This document shows, piece by piece, positions 27,300-36,000 of a stretch of 45,015 nt of DNA. The position numbers and the translations under genes were made by a program. How positions within the stretch are numbered: position 1 is the first letter of the stretch; each line of letters begins with the position of its first letter. This stretch comes from Thermoguttaceae bacterium (GTDB lineage Bacteria; Planctomycetota; Planctomycetia; Pirellulales; Thermoguttaceae), in the NCBI GenBank assembly GCA_025060325.1, contig JANXBW010000033.1, positions 1 to 45,015 of the forward strand. The letters are read 5' to 3'. Below the pieces are notes generated by a model that searched no databases, was not told where the DNA came from, and worked only from the letters and a program-made list of their open reading frames with translations.

Positions 27300-28765
27300 C
27301 AAGCTACCAGAGATCCGAAGCCAAATCGCCTTGAAACCCCACGGTGGCGAGCATTCCTCTTCGCTTTCGGCAAAGCGGCGTCCACAGGATGAGACGCCTC
27401 TGGCTGACTGGACGAGGCCGAAGTGTGTTACTCGCCCCGGAGCTTGTCTTAACCGCCAAACTGTGCTGCAACGCTTCGGAGGTGTATTCCCGCCACAGCG
27501 CTTCGTGAATCCCGGCAAGACTGACGCCGTTTTCGTCCACGCGATGTCGGCTAAAGGGCAGGCCGATCCCCGCTCATCAACCCGCGGATGACTGGCACAC
27601 GAAGCAACGCTTGGAAACGCCACGAATGCCGCACTTTTCGCGGATGACCTTTTTGGCCCGAAGTTTATTGTCGGAGACATAAGCAGCCGCTCCGCTCCCG
27701 CCACAAGAGTCAACGTCGCCTTGTAGCCTGTTCGTCACGATTTTCAGGGGTTTCGGGCCAGCGCTCCACGGCCTGAGCTTTCCCCGTTTGGCCGTTCTCC
27801 AGAGCGACTTGTTATTCAAAAAGACTTGGCCTCACCCCCCAGACAAATCTGCCAAATCCACTTGGCACCGGTTGTCGGGAGCGATTTGCTTAATCGCCAG
27901 CAATGTGCGCTTAGCGGGTCCCCGGTGGCTGTACCATAAAGCTATCGGGCCTACCCCCATTTCCTGGGATTGAGCCTGTGCTCTAACCAGGCGGATTCCT
28001 AGCGGGTTTTTGGTGGCCCGGGTTGTTCCGGGCCAGTAAACAAAAGGCACTGCGGCGCCGGGCAATGACGCCGGGCGGAACTGGCGCCTCGCTACCTCCC
28101 CAGGGGTCCTCCGATACCTGTATCCGCCCAACGATCTCAAGCGACTCGTTAGCTTTTTCTATCCCCATATCCGCCGCCACACCTCTCCTTAAGACGGCGT
28201 TTTACGCTCTTTTTGTCGCGAGAGAACCAAAGTGTCCCTCTCGGCCCAGTTAGTCCCGCACAACGAATAACCCTTGTTTTCTTTCGCCTTGAGGGGGTGT
28301 TTTCAACCCACGGACTCGGCCGGGAAAAACCCGGTTGTTGACAGGCCGGGTGTCCCCTCCTCGCTCCGAGCCCAGGGAAACTCCCCGCTGTGTATCGCAA
28401 ACCAGCGGTCACCCTTCCGGGTGCAGCCTAACGACTCGGTTTGAAGCAAGCGGGGAGTTACCCGTCGGCACTGCTTGCATGACCGGCCGGTTAGGAAATC
28501 TGTGGCGGATTTTCCGGTTATGATCCCCTAAGCCTCCGATGGCGCTTCGCGAAAGACCTGCGCCGGGTCGGCCAACGCACGGTGGCTGCCCGAAGAATAG
28601 CAAGGGACACCCTCGGGGTGAGAGTCTGCGCAGCTTCCTGCCGAACCAACCGGAAGCCGACCGGCCTTAAGCCGGCGCCCGGTGTGCCGGGGAGGACAGG
28701 GCCCACGCCGTCGCCCTTTCCTGGAGCTCTCTCGCCGCGGGAGGCACTTCCCGAAAAGCCACCAG
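27300..28765. other. Intergenic region of about 1.47 kb, no gene seen, partly structured
   Basis: The longest gap in the window. Minus-strand open frames of 80-186 codons have no ribosome binding site or known motif. The longest overlaps the end of the flavoprotein gene and is its antisense shadow. Perfect or near-perfect hairpins cluster at 28014-28150 and are listed separately. The FtsK promoter should lie in the last 300 bp, where TATGAT at 28519-28524 is a candidate -10 box without a clear -35. Confidence 0.4.
28014..28158 (+). ncRNA. Candidate structured RNA
   Basis: TGGCCCGG-gttgtt-CCGGGCCA (28014-28035) is a perfect 8-bp hairpin. GGCGCC at 28054 and 28083 closes a second stem. AACGA...TCGTT (28130-28150) is followed by agcttttt. 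Several stems in an otherwise empty gap, ending in a stem and T tract, suggest a transcript on the plus strand. I recognise no known RNA family, so the call is weak. Confidence 0.25.
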
Positions 28766-31504
28766 ATGGTAGAACCGACAATGAGCAGTCCGAGCGGTCA
28801 AACGCCAAAAACGGCGGCCAGGCTTGCCTGGGACCTCCTTGGCCTTGCGCTTGGGGCTTGCTGTGCCCTGGTCGCGGTGAGCCTAATCGGCTACCACCCG
28901 GGGGACCCTCCACGGCCCGAGGCCTACCCCCTCAATTCGGTCCCTGCTAATCCCTGTGGACTAGTGGGTGCTTACGTCGCGTGGGCGGCGCTTTCCCTTT
29001 TTGGCGCCGGGGCGTTCCTCATCCCCGTTTTTTTGGCGCTTGCGGCCTTTGCGTGCTTTCGGCGCAAGATGAACCGGCTCCCGGTGCGGTTACTAGGCGT
29101 GCTTGTTTGCCTGGCCAGTTTCGGCACGTTGATGGGGGTGACTCGGTGGCCCGTGTGGGAAGGCCCGGTTATTGGCCCGGCCGGTTGGCTGGGGATGGCG
29201 ATCCTCGTGCGAGCTGAGAAATACCTAGCCCCAGCAGGGATAGGAATTGTGGCGGTAAGTGGCTTCTTGGCCGGCCTCCTCCTTGCCACCGACTATCTAT
29301 TTGTTCGACTAGCCTACTTCTTTGTTGTTGCCCCCCTTGTCGGGTTGGTCACACGAGCGCTTGAGCCGGCACTCCGACCGCTTGGCATGTGGCCTCGTGG
29401 TAAAGGGGCGCGGATCAAATTGCCAGGCATGCCGGCAGCCCAAACCCTCCCTAAGGGAGCTGTGCCCGTTCGCCGCCCGCGATCGGAACCAGTGGACCTC
29501 TCGCCCCCGGAGCTTGAGTCGGGTGCTGCTTCCGGAATAAGCTCGGGGACTTCAGTGGCTTCGAAACTTCCCGCACCGACCGAGGGTATCTCCGGCGGAG
29601 AGATTCGCATCCGCAAACCTCGGCTTGATCCGCGTCAACAACTACGGGCAGAAATCGAGGCGGAAGCTCGCGAGCACACTCCGCACCACTACGTGTTGCC
29701 GCCCATTAACCTTTTACTCCCCGGCGAGCCTTTCTGCTTCGAAGAGCATGAACGCGACGTTCGGCAAAAGGCGGCGATTTTGGAAAAGACCTTCGCCGAC
29801 TTCGGGTACCACGTTCGTGTTGTGGAGATCCAAACCGGACCTGTAATCGCCCAGTTCGAAGTGGAGCTGGAGGCCGGTCTGCGCGTTAGCAAGATTATGT
29901 CGCTGGCAGATGACCTGGCCATTGCCCTTCGGGTGCCCTCGGTGAGGATTGTGGCCCCGATTCCAGGTAAGAACACCGTGGCGATCGAGGTGCCAAATGC
30001 CCAACGCCAGATTGTTCGCCTGCGGGAGGTGATGGAAGAAGCCGCGGGTGTGGCCCACTCGATGCGCATCCCAGTCTTTTTAGGTAAGGACGTTGCGGGC
30101 AATCCCATTGTGGTTGACCTCACGAGTTTACCTCACCTGCTTATTGCCGGGCGCACCGGCACCGGCAAGAGTGTGTGCCTCAACGCGATCATAATGTCCA
30201 TCCTGATGTCGCGGCGGCCTGATGAGGTGCGAATGCTCCTTATTGACCCCAAGATGGTCGAACTTAGCCCGTACAAGCGGATCCCGCATCTTCTCCATCC
30301 GGTGGTCACCGACATGCGAAAGGCGGAAGCCATCCTGGCCTGGGCCGTAGAAAAAATGGAGGAGCGTTACCAGCTCCTGGCTCGGGCAGGTGTTCGGCAT
30401 CTTAGCGTGTACAACCAGCTAGGAGAGGAGGAGCTTCGTCAACGCCTTTCGCCAATTAGCGACGAGGAGTGGGCGCAAACCCCGCGCCGCCTGCCGTATA
30501 TTGTTATCGTCGCTGACGAGATGGCCGACTTGATGATGACCGCAGCCAAGGAGGTTGAGACCCACATTATTCGCCTGGCACAAAAAAGCCGCGCCGTGGG
30601 CATTCACCTGGTCCTGGCCACGCAAAAGCCCACTGTGGATGTCATCACCGGGCTTATCAAATCTAACTTGCCAGCCCGAATTTGCTTTGAGGTCTCCAGC
30701 CGAGTGGACAGCCGGGTGGTCCTCGACGAAATTGGCGCGGAGAAACTTCTCGGCAATGGCGACATGCTCTTCTTGCGGCCGGGGACGAACACCCTGATCC
30801 GCGGACAGGGAACGTTTGTCAGCGATGACGAGATCAGCCGGGTCGTAGCGGCCATTGCCACAAGTCAGCCGGATTATTTGGCCGAGTTGGTCGAGCTTGC
30901 TCCCAGTTCGGGGAGCGACGGCCCCGTGGCCGGCCGGATTCGCGACGAACTTTACGAGACCGCCGTGGAAATCGTCGTCCGCGAAGGCCGAGGCAGTGTC
31001 TCGCTTCTCCAGCGGGCGCTAGGGATTGGTTACGGGCGAGCCGCCCGACTGATTGACTATATGGCCGAGGATGGGATTGTTGGCCCCTATAACGGCTCGC
31101 AAGCCCGAGAGGTGCTTATTTCGCTTGAGGAATGGGAGGCCCGCAAGTCGCGTGGCGGTGCTGGGAAAGTCTCCCCGGGGCTCTCCCCGCGCCCAAACCG
31201 CCCGACTATCACTCCAGAAACACATACTCCCGAGCAATTGCTGCCGGGGCCCAATGTTGACGAAAGAAAAGAAACAAATGACGCGGCAAGCAAAGGCGGG
31301 CCAATTGTCCACTTGCCCCAAGGCCAGCTTCCGCCCGAAGGCAAAACCGCCCTCCTGCCCGGGAAGCAACCCCCGCCGGCCGACGGCGCTAAACGCGAGA
31401 ACGGAACTCCGGGCCAGCCCTCCCCTGATGGCCGAGGTACTTCCCGCGGCAAGACCTGGCCACCTATCCCGCCTCAGGATGGCGCCCACTGGCCACGCAA
31501 TTAG
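28766..31504 (+). CDS. ftsK: FtsK/SpoIIIE-type DNA translocase
   Basis: A 912-residue translocase that pumps chromosomal DNA through the division septum and helps resolve dimers. The N-terminus has about four membrane helices (residues 20-210). A Pro/basic linker leads to the alpha domain near 290. AGRTGTGKSVCLN (about 460) is Walker A and IVIVADEMADLMM (about 580) Walker B. ATQKPTVDVITGLIKSNLPAR is the typical sensor segment. Residues about 732-780 (GRGSVSLLQRALGIGYGRAARLIDYM) are the gamma domain that reads KOPS sequences. A Pro-rich tail of about 115 residues follows, longer than usual. The start is uncertain. ATG at 28766 or 28781 fits the membrane topology, while a GTG at 28682 adds Arg-rich residues without a ribosome binding site. 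Confidence 0.95.
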   Translation: MVEPTMSSPSGQTPKTAARLAWDLLGLALGACCALVAVSLIGYHPGDPPRPEAYPLNSVPANPCGLVGAYVAWAALSLFGAGAFLIPVFLALAAFACFRRKMNRLPVRLLGVLVCLASFGTLMGVTRWPVWEGPVIGPAGWLGMAILVRAEKYLAPAGIGIVAVSGFLAGLLLATDYLFVRLAYFFVVAPLVGLVTRALEPALRPLGMWPRGKGARIKLPGMPAAQTLPKGAVPVRRPRSEPVDLSPPELESGAASGISSGTSVASKLPAPTEGISGGEIRIRKPRLDPRQQLRAEIEAEAREHTPHHYVLPPINLLLPGEPFCFEEHERDVRQKAAILEKTFADFGYHVRVVEIQTGPVIAQFEVELEAGLRVSKIMSLADDLAIALRVPSVRIVAPIPGKNTVAIEVPNAQRQIVRLREVMEEAAGVAHSMRIPVFLGKDVAGNPIVVDLTSLPHLLIAGRTGTGKSVCLNAIIMSILMSRRPDEVRMLLIDPKMVELSPYKRIPHLLHPVVTDMRKAEAILAWAVEKMEERYQLLARAGVRHLSVYNQLGEEELRQRLSPISDEEWAQTPRRLPYIVIVADEMADLMMTAAKEVETHIIRLAQKSRAVGIHLVLATQKPTVDVITGLIKSNLPARICFEVSSRVDSRVVLDEIGAEKLLGNGDMLFLRPGTNTLIRGQGTFVSDDEISRVVAAIATSQPDYLAELVELAPSSGSDGPVAGRIRDELYETAVEIVVREGRGSVSLLQRALGIGYGRAARLIDYMAEDGIVGPYNGSQAREVLISLEEWEARKSRGGAGKVSPGLSPRPNRPTITPETHTPEQLLPGPNVDERKETNDAASKGGPIVHLPQGQLPPEGKTALLPGKQPPPADGAKRENGTPGQPSPDGRGTSRGKTWPPIPPQDGAHWPRN

Positions 31505-31638
31505 GAGGCTGCGTCGGTAGGCAAAGTTCGTCAATCACGATTGGCTAAGTTGACATCCGCGCCCGGCCGAAAAACAGTCCAGCCTAAGGGACAAGATTTT
31601 GGCCCAGGTGACGGAGGCTTTACCTCAGAACGATCCGG

Positions 31639-33864
31639 CTACTGAATGATTCGCGCCTCGATGTTGGCGATTTGCCGGTTGGTGAAGTCATCTGTCAACA
31701 AGTATTCCTGATAAAGTGCCTCGATTTGCCGGACATACCAGTCGACAGATGCCCGAGTCGTCGTTCTCGGCACGTCCTTTGGCCGATCCTCGTCGCGGAT
31801 GGGTGGCCGAACTCGTGTTTCCGGCGGCCGATATGACGGGTTAAAGACAACAAGCGGCAAGGCCTCGGCCGGCAGCAGATGCCGCCAGAGGAAGGCCTGC
31901 ATCCGGTCCTCAGCGGGCACAGCCTGGCGAGAAATTTCTTCCTCGCCCACTTTGGACGTGCCTACTACTCGGATGTTTACCGGTGTACGAAGCTCCGCCA
32001 ACGAGGTCCGGACCGCCAAATTGACCGAGGTTTGGTTCGGCTGGATGGTTGCTCCGGGAGACTCTACTCCCTCCGGCAAATCAAGGCAGCGGAGCACAAT
32101 CGGCTGGTCAAATCCATCGCGGCGAATGACAAAAACCGTTAGCGGCACTGAACTTTTGCTGGGGATGACCACTCGGGACGGCATAACCCGCAGGGCAAAA
32201 TCGGGCCGAGGCGGGCTAATTCGCAACCGGTAGGCACACTCCACGCCGCCCTGCCGACGCGTATCCCCAATGTGGACAAAGTAACGACCGTCGGCAGGGA
32301 GTTTGACCATCAGATACGAGTCGGCGTGGTCAGTATTCCATCCGGAAGCGGCATCGTGGTAGTCGTCGTTAAGGGCGATGATTTCCCCCGCTTCGTTTGT
32401 CACCTTAACCAAGCTATCCATCGGCGAAGCCAAACGGCGAGCTAGAACCTCGACCACGACCGTCTGGCCAGCGCGACCTTCGACTTCAAACACATCCCAA
32501 TCACCGGGCTGATCGATTCGACCGTTGACAATGACCGGCAAGGTAACTTTCTGCGGCTGAGACCGATCGTTATTTGGCTCCTGGTCGCGGACTTCCGGCA
32601 ACGTGTCGATAGCCACGGGGAGCGGGTTGGACACATACCCACCTTTGCGCACACGCACCAAGTGAACACCAGGGGGAGCATCCGCCGGCGGGGCCATCAG
32701 CTCGGCTCCTTCCAGGTTAAATCCCCGGGTTTCTAATGCTAGCGGTTGGCCAGCGGGACCTCCCAGCGGAAAGACACTTGCCAGGAATGGCATTTCGCCA
32801 ATTGTAATGCGGTACACGAAGCTTTCCCGGCCACGGAACAGGGCATCATGAATCGTCAACACATACTCGCCATCTTCGGGCACCTGGAAGAAAAGCACCG
32901 GATCGGGATTGGAGCGATAATCGTCGGCATAGGCGACCTCTCGACCGGCAGCATCATGCACACGCACAACTGCCTGAAGCCAGCCGGGCACAGCATCCGG
33001 CACATAGGGGATAAGCTCCCTTGCTAAAACCGAGATAACTAGTTGTTGACCCTTTTTGGCAAAGAAGCGGTATCGGTTAAGTTCACCCGGGGCGATTTGG
33101 CCGTTCATCGTGCAGGGGATAGTGATGCGGACTTCTTCCTCTTCCGGCGGACGTTTGCGCTGGGCCAGATGTTCTCGGCCAAGAACCGGCAGTTGGGCGG
33201 TCTTCATCGGCTTGCGGCAAACTTCCGGCACCTGCCCGACGTAAAAAGGCAGCGGGTTGGAAATGCCTTGCGTGGTCAGTACACGAATTTCCCGGCGACC
33301 GGGCGGGGCATCCGGGGCGATTGTCACCTCGGCGAAAACAAGCTCGCAATGTGCCCGCACAGCGGGGAAACGTTCGTCCTCGGCAAAAATCATCTGAATG
33401 CGGCGAATCAAGTTGCGCCGAGCACGCTCTTTAAGCGGCAACTCCGCGTCCCCGTTGCCCAAGGCCTCAAAAGGCTTCACCAGCTCCGGCGGCCCAATCG
33501 GCGCGGGAAATTCCCAAAAGGCCATGCGGGAAATAAGTGGCTCGTCCATCGGGACTTCCGGGTTTTCCAGCTCTTTCAGCTGCTGCCGGAGAAGGTCAAG
33601 CTCCTGGTTACTCATCACCCGGAGAAAATCAACAAGCCGAACGCTCACCCCCTCACCGGTCACGATGAGCCCGGTGGGATAGCTCAGCCCTTGGCCGCCC
33701 AGCCGAATGGGAAAAGTCGTCCCCTGCTGGCCTCCGGCGGGATAGACGTAACCGATGTATTGCCGCTGGGCGAAAGCAACCGAGGCAAAAAGCCACGTGG
33801 AAACAACCAGGAAAGCAACCACCCTGAGGACGTTAACGCGAAGGGCAAACACTCGGGAGCTCAT
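31639..33864 (-). CDS. Exported protein with two PPC domains (planctomycete type)
   Basis: The ATG at 33864 has GGAGG 5 nt upstream, which favours it over a TTG 18 bp earlier. The 741-residue product has a signal peptide ending near AFA-QR. YIGYVYPAGGQQGTTFPIRLGGQGL begins an Ig-like N-terminal domain. Two bacterial pre-peptidase C-terminal (PPC) beta-sandwich domains follow. The first (NGQIAPGELNRYRFFAKKGQQL) is near residue 250 and the second (NGRIDQPGDWDVFEVEGRAGQTV) near 440. No protease catalytic site is seen. It is the last gene of the planctomycete block downstream of DUF1501 and DUF1549/DUF1553. This combination is common in planctomycetes, but the biochemical role is unknown. It likely binds envelope polymers or partner proteins. 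Confidence 0.88.
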   Translation of the reverse strand: MSSRVFALRVNVLRVVAFLVVSTWLFASVAFAQRQYIGYVYPAGGQQGTTFPIRLGGQGLSYPTGLIVTGEGVSVRLVDFLRVMSNQELDLLRQQLKELENPEVPMDEPLISRMAFWEFPAPIGPPELVKPFEALGNGDAELPLKERARRNLIRRIQMIFAEDERFPAVRAHCELVFAEVTIAPDAPPGRREIRVLTTQGISNPLPFYVGQVPEVCRKPMKTAQLPVLGREHLAQRKRPPEEEEVRITIPCTMNGQIAPGELNRYRFFAKKGQQLVISVLARELIPYVPDAVPGWLQAVVRVHDAAGREVAYADDYRSNPDPVLFFQVPEDGEYVLTIHDALFRGRESFVYRITIGEMPFLASVFPLGGPAGQPLALETRGFNLEGAELMAPPADAPPGVHLVRVRKGGYVSNPLPVAIDTLPEVRDQEPNNDRSQPQKVTLPVIVNGRIDQPGDWDVFEVEGRAGQTVVVEVLARRLASPMDSLVKVTNEAGEIIALNDDYHDAASGWNTDHADSYLMVKLPADGRYFVHIGDTRRQGGVECAYRLRISPPRPDFALRVMPSRVVIPSKSSVPLTVFVIRRDGFDQPIVLRCLDLPEGVESPGATIQPNQTSVNLAVRTSLAELRTPVNIRVVGTSKVGEEEISRQAVPAEDRMQAFLWRHLLPAEALPLVVFNPSYRPPETRVRPPIRDEDRPKDVPRTTTRASVDWYVRQIEALYQEYLLTDDFTNRQIANIEARIIQ

Positions 33865-34347
33865 GGATGCCTCCGCCTCCAAGTTGAATAAACAAAAGGC
33901 GCCTCGTCCCGCCGCAAAGCTGGAAAAATCCGCCGCAAGGGCAGGCCTTGGAACTTCCAGTGCTTAACTCCCGCTCCTTCTCCGCCAATCAAGCAACTTT
34001 GCGGAGAAATTGGCGCAACCGGCAAACTGTGCGGGCGCTTACAAACTTGCCGGCCTTAGCGAACATAGTTGCGGTAAGGGGCATAAACCGCTTGTCACTA
34101 CCATGCCTCGGCACGGGGGGAGCCAGTCTCCATCCTGGCTTAGCACGGGCAAAAAACTCCGCGATTTCGTTGGCGTGCCAGCGGACTAACACCCCCTTTC
34201 GGGCCTTGGCAGCCGCCCGAAACTAACCGCAAGTTAGGCTTCCCATCCGCTGGCAGTGGCCGTTTACGATGCTTGGGCCAGCCGGCAGCCGCTTAGCCGC
34301 TACGTTTCCTGTCGCCTAGAGCGCCCTAGGGACCCAGGGCGATGGCT
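33865..34347. other. Intergenic region within the DUF1549-DUF1501-PPC block
   Basis: This 483-bp gap precedes the PPC-domain gene. I see no gene and no clear promoter. Its length makes a separate promoter for the PPC gene likely. Confidence 0.4.
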
Positions 34348-35766
34348 TTAGAGCAATTCCTCGAGCAAGCCGGCCGAGGGCATCTGCTCACCTTCCGGAT
34401 CAAGGACCCGAGCTCCAAGCCCGAGCGGATCGGGAAGTTCGGCCTTCGCATCGATGCCTGCCAGGAGATAGAAGGTCCCGAGCAAGTCCACCGGATAAAC
34501 CGGCCGATCCTTGACGTTCTCGCCTTTGTCGTCCGTTGCGCCGACAACTCGGCCACCTTTCAAACCGCCGCCGGCAACCAGCACGGTGAACACTCGGCCA
34601 TAGTGGTGCCGGCCGCCATTCCACGGCGGCTCCCAGGAGACCCGCGGCGTTCGGCCAAACTCGCCGGTGCACCACACCAGCGTGCTGTTAAGCAACCCAC
34701 GCCGGTGCAGGTCTTCAATCAAAGCCGCCAAGCCCTGGTCAAGCATCGGGCACTGTCGACGCATGGTGGCAAAGTGGTTAGCGTGCGTGTCCCAGCCGCC
34801 GGGGAAGCTAATCGTGATGTACGGCACGCCGGCCTCCACCAGCCGTCGAGCCACCAAGCATTCCTGCCCGAAGGTATTCCGCCCGTATCGATCGCGGACA
34901 TCCCGCGGCTCGTTGTCCAGGTTGAAGACCTCCCGACCTTCGCCAAGGATGAGCTGGTAGGCTCGTTCCCGGGCTTGTTCCACGGCGGCCATGTCGGAAA
35001 CATGGCTCAGACCCGAGCCCAGCAGGTTAATCCGCTCCAGCAGCTGCCGCCGCGCTCGTTGACGATCGTCACTCAGGCCCCTGTTGATAATCCCCTGAAC
35101 CTCAAAGCGCTGGGCATTGGGATCCCCACCTGTGGCAAACGGCTTGTAGGCCGGCCCGAGGAACCCTTCCTCAGAGAATCGCCCGGCTGCCTGGAGCATG
35201 ACGATATACGGCGGCAACAGACCGCTATACTCCTTCCGCTTAAAGTAAGCAAACACAGCCCCCACGCTGGGATAAGAGAGCTGACCGCCGGGTTTGTGGC
35301 CTGTTTGCATTAAATAAGCGGCCGTTTCGTGACCATCGTTCCCGTGGGTCATGCTGCGGATAAGCGAATACTTGTCGGCCTGCTTGGCCAGCTCCGGGAA
35401 CAGCGAGCTAAGCTGGATGCTGTCGACGTTCGTGCCAATGACGCGGTCGAATTCACCCAGATAATCGTAGCCAGCGCCCGGTTTGGGATCCCACGTGTCG
35501 TTGTGGGACATGCCACCCCAGAGGAAGATCTGGATAACTGATCGGATCTTTGGCTTGTCCTTGGCTTTCTCCACGGCGGCCTGGTCGCGGGCGGCCTTTT
35601 GCTCGGCTAGTTCCTCCTCAGGCTTTTTCTGCGCCACGGCGGCATAAACCACCGGATGAAGCGCACTGGCGGCAGCCATCACACCGGCTGCGCCTGCCAC
35701 TCCCTGCCGAAGCACCTCGCGCCGGGAGAGTTCCTGAGCCGAAATGGGTTTGAGCGGTTGCTTCAT
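34348..35766 (-). CDS. DUF1501 protein with Tat signal
   Basis: The ATG at 35766 has AGGAGA 8 nt upstream, which decides the start. The 472-residue product has a twin-arginine signal (SRREVLRQGVAGAAGVMAAASA). A sulfatase-like alkaline-phosphatase-fold domain follows. WGGMSHNDTWDPKP at the start, SMTHGNDGHETAAYLMQTG in the middle and FGRTPRVSWE near the end are DUF1501 hallmarks. Metal-binding Asp and His residues are present in these motifs, so a hydrolase is plausible, but activity is unproven for the family. Planctomycete DUF1501 genes nearly always follow a DUF1549/DUF1553 gene, as here 234 bp upstream on the same strand. The two products are therefore thought to work together outside the cytoplasm. 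Confidence 0.93.
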   Translation of the reverse strand: MKQPLKPISAQELSRREVLRQGVAGAAGVMAAASALHPVVYAAVAQKKPEEELAEQKAARDQAAVEKAKDKPKIRSVIQIFLWGGMSHNDTWDPKPGAGYDYLGEFDRVIGTNVDSIQLSSLFPELAKQADKYSLIRSMTHGNDGHETAAYLMQTGHKPGGQLSYPSVGAVFAYFKRKEYSGLLPPYIVMLQAAGRFSEEGFLGPAYKPFATGGDPNAQRFEVQGIINRGLSDDRQRARRQLLERINLLGSGLSHVSDMAAVEQARERAYQLILGEGREVFNLDNEPRDVRDRYGRNTFGQECLVARRLVEAGVPYITISFPGGWDTHANHFATMRRQCPMLDQGLAALIEDLHRRGLLNSTLVWCTGEFGRTPRVSWEPPWNGGRHHYGRVFTVLVAGGGLKGGRVVGATDDKGENVKDRPVYPVDLLGTFYLLAGIDAKAELPDPLGLGARVLDPEGEQMPSAGLLEELL

Positions 35767-36000
35767 GGCTTTGGTCTCCTGACGACCGATGACCGGCTCG
35801 CTTTGACGCATCCACTAACCCCCGTTACACGATCCTCCTCGGTGACTCCGCTTTTCGTCCACGAAGCAGGTGATTTCTCCTTCTGCCAAAACCGGCAAAC
35901 CCGCAAAGTCGCTTTCGCCCTGGGTGTCCTGCGGTTTTGGGTGGCTAAGCGACCGTCCCCCCGGGACAGCACGCCAAAATGGCCCTTGCTTTCTCCGGCA

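Noticed and set aside
27153-27713. 186-codon minus-strand frame at the end of the flavoprotein gene
   Set aside because: It overlaps the real gene antisense, has no known motif or ribosome binding site, and has an unnatural composition.
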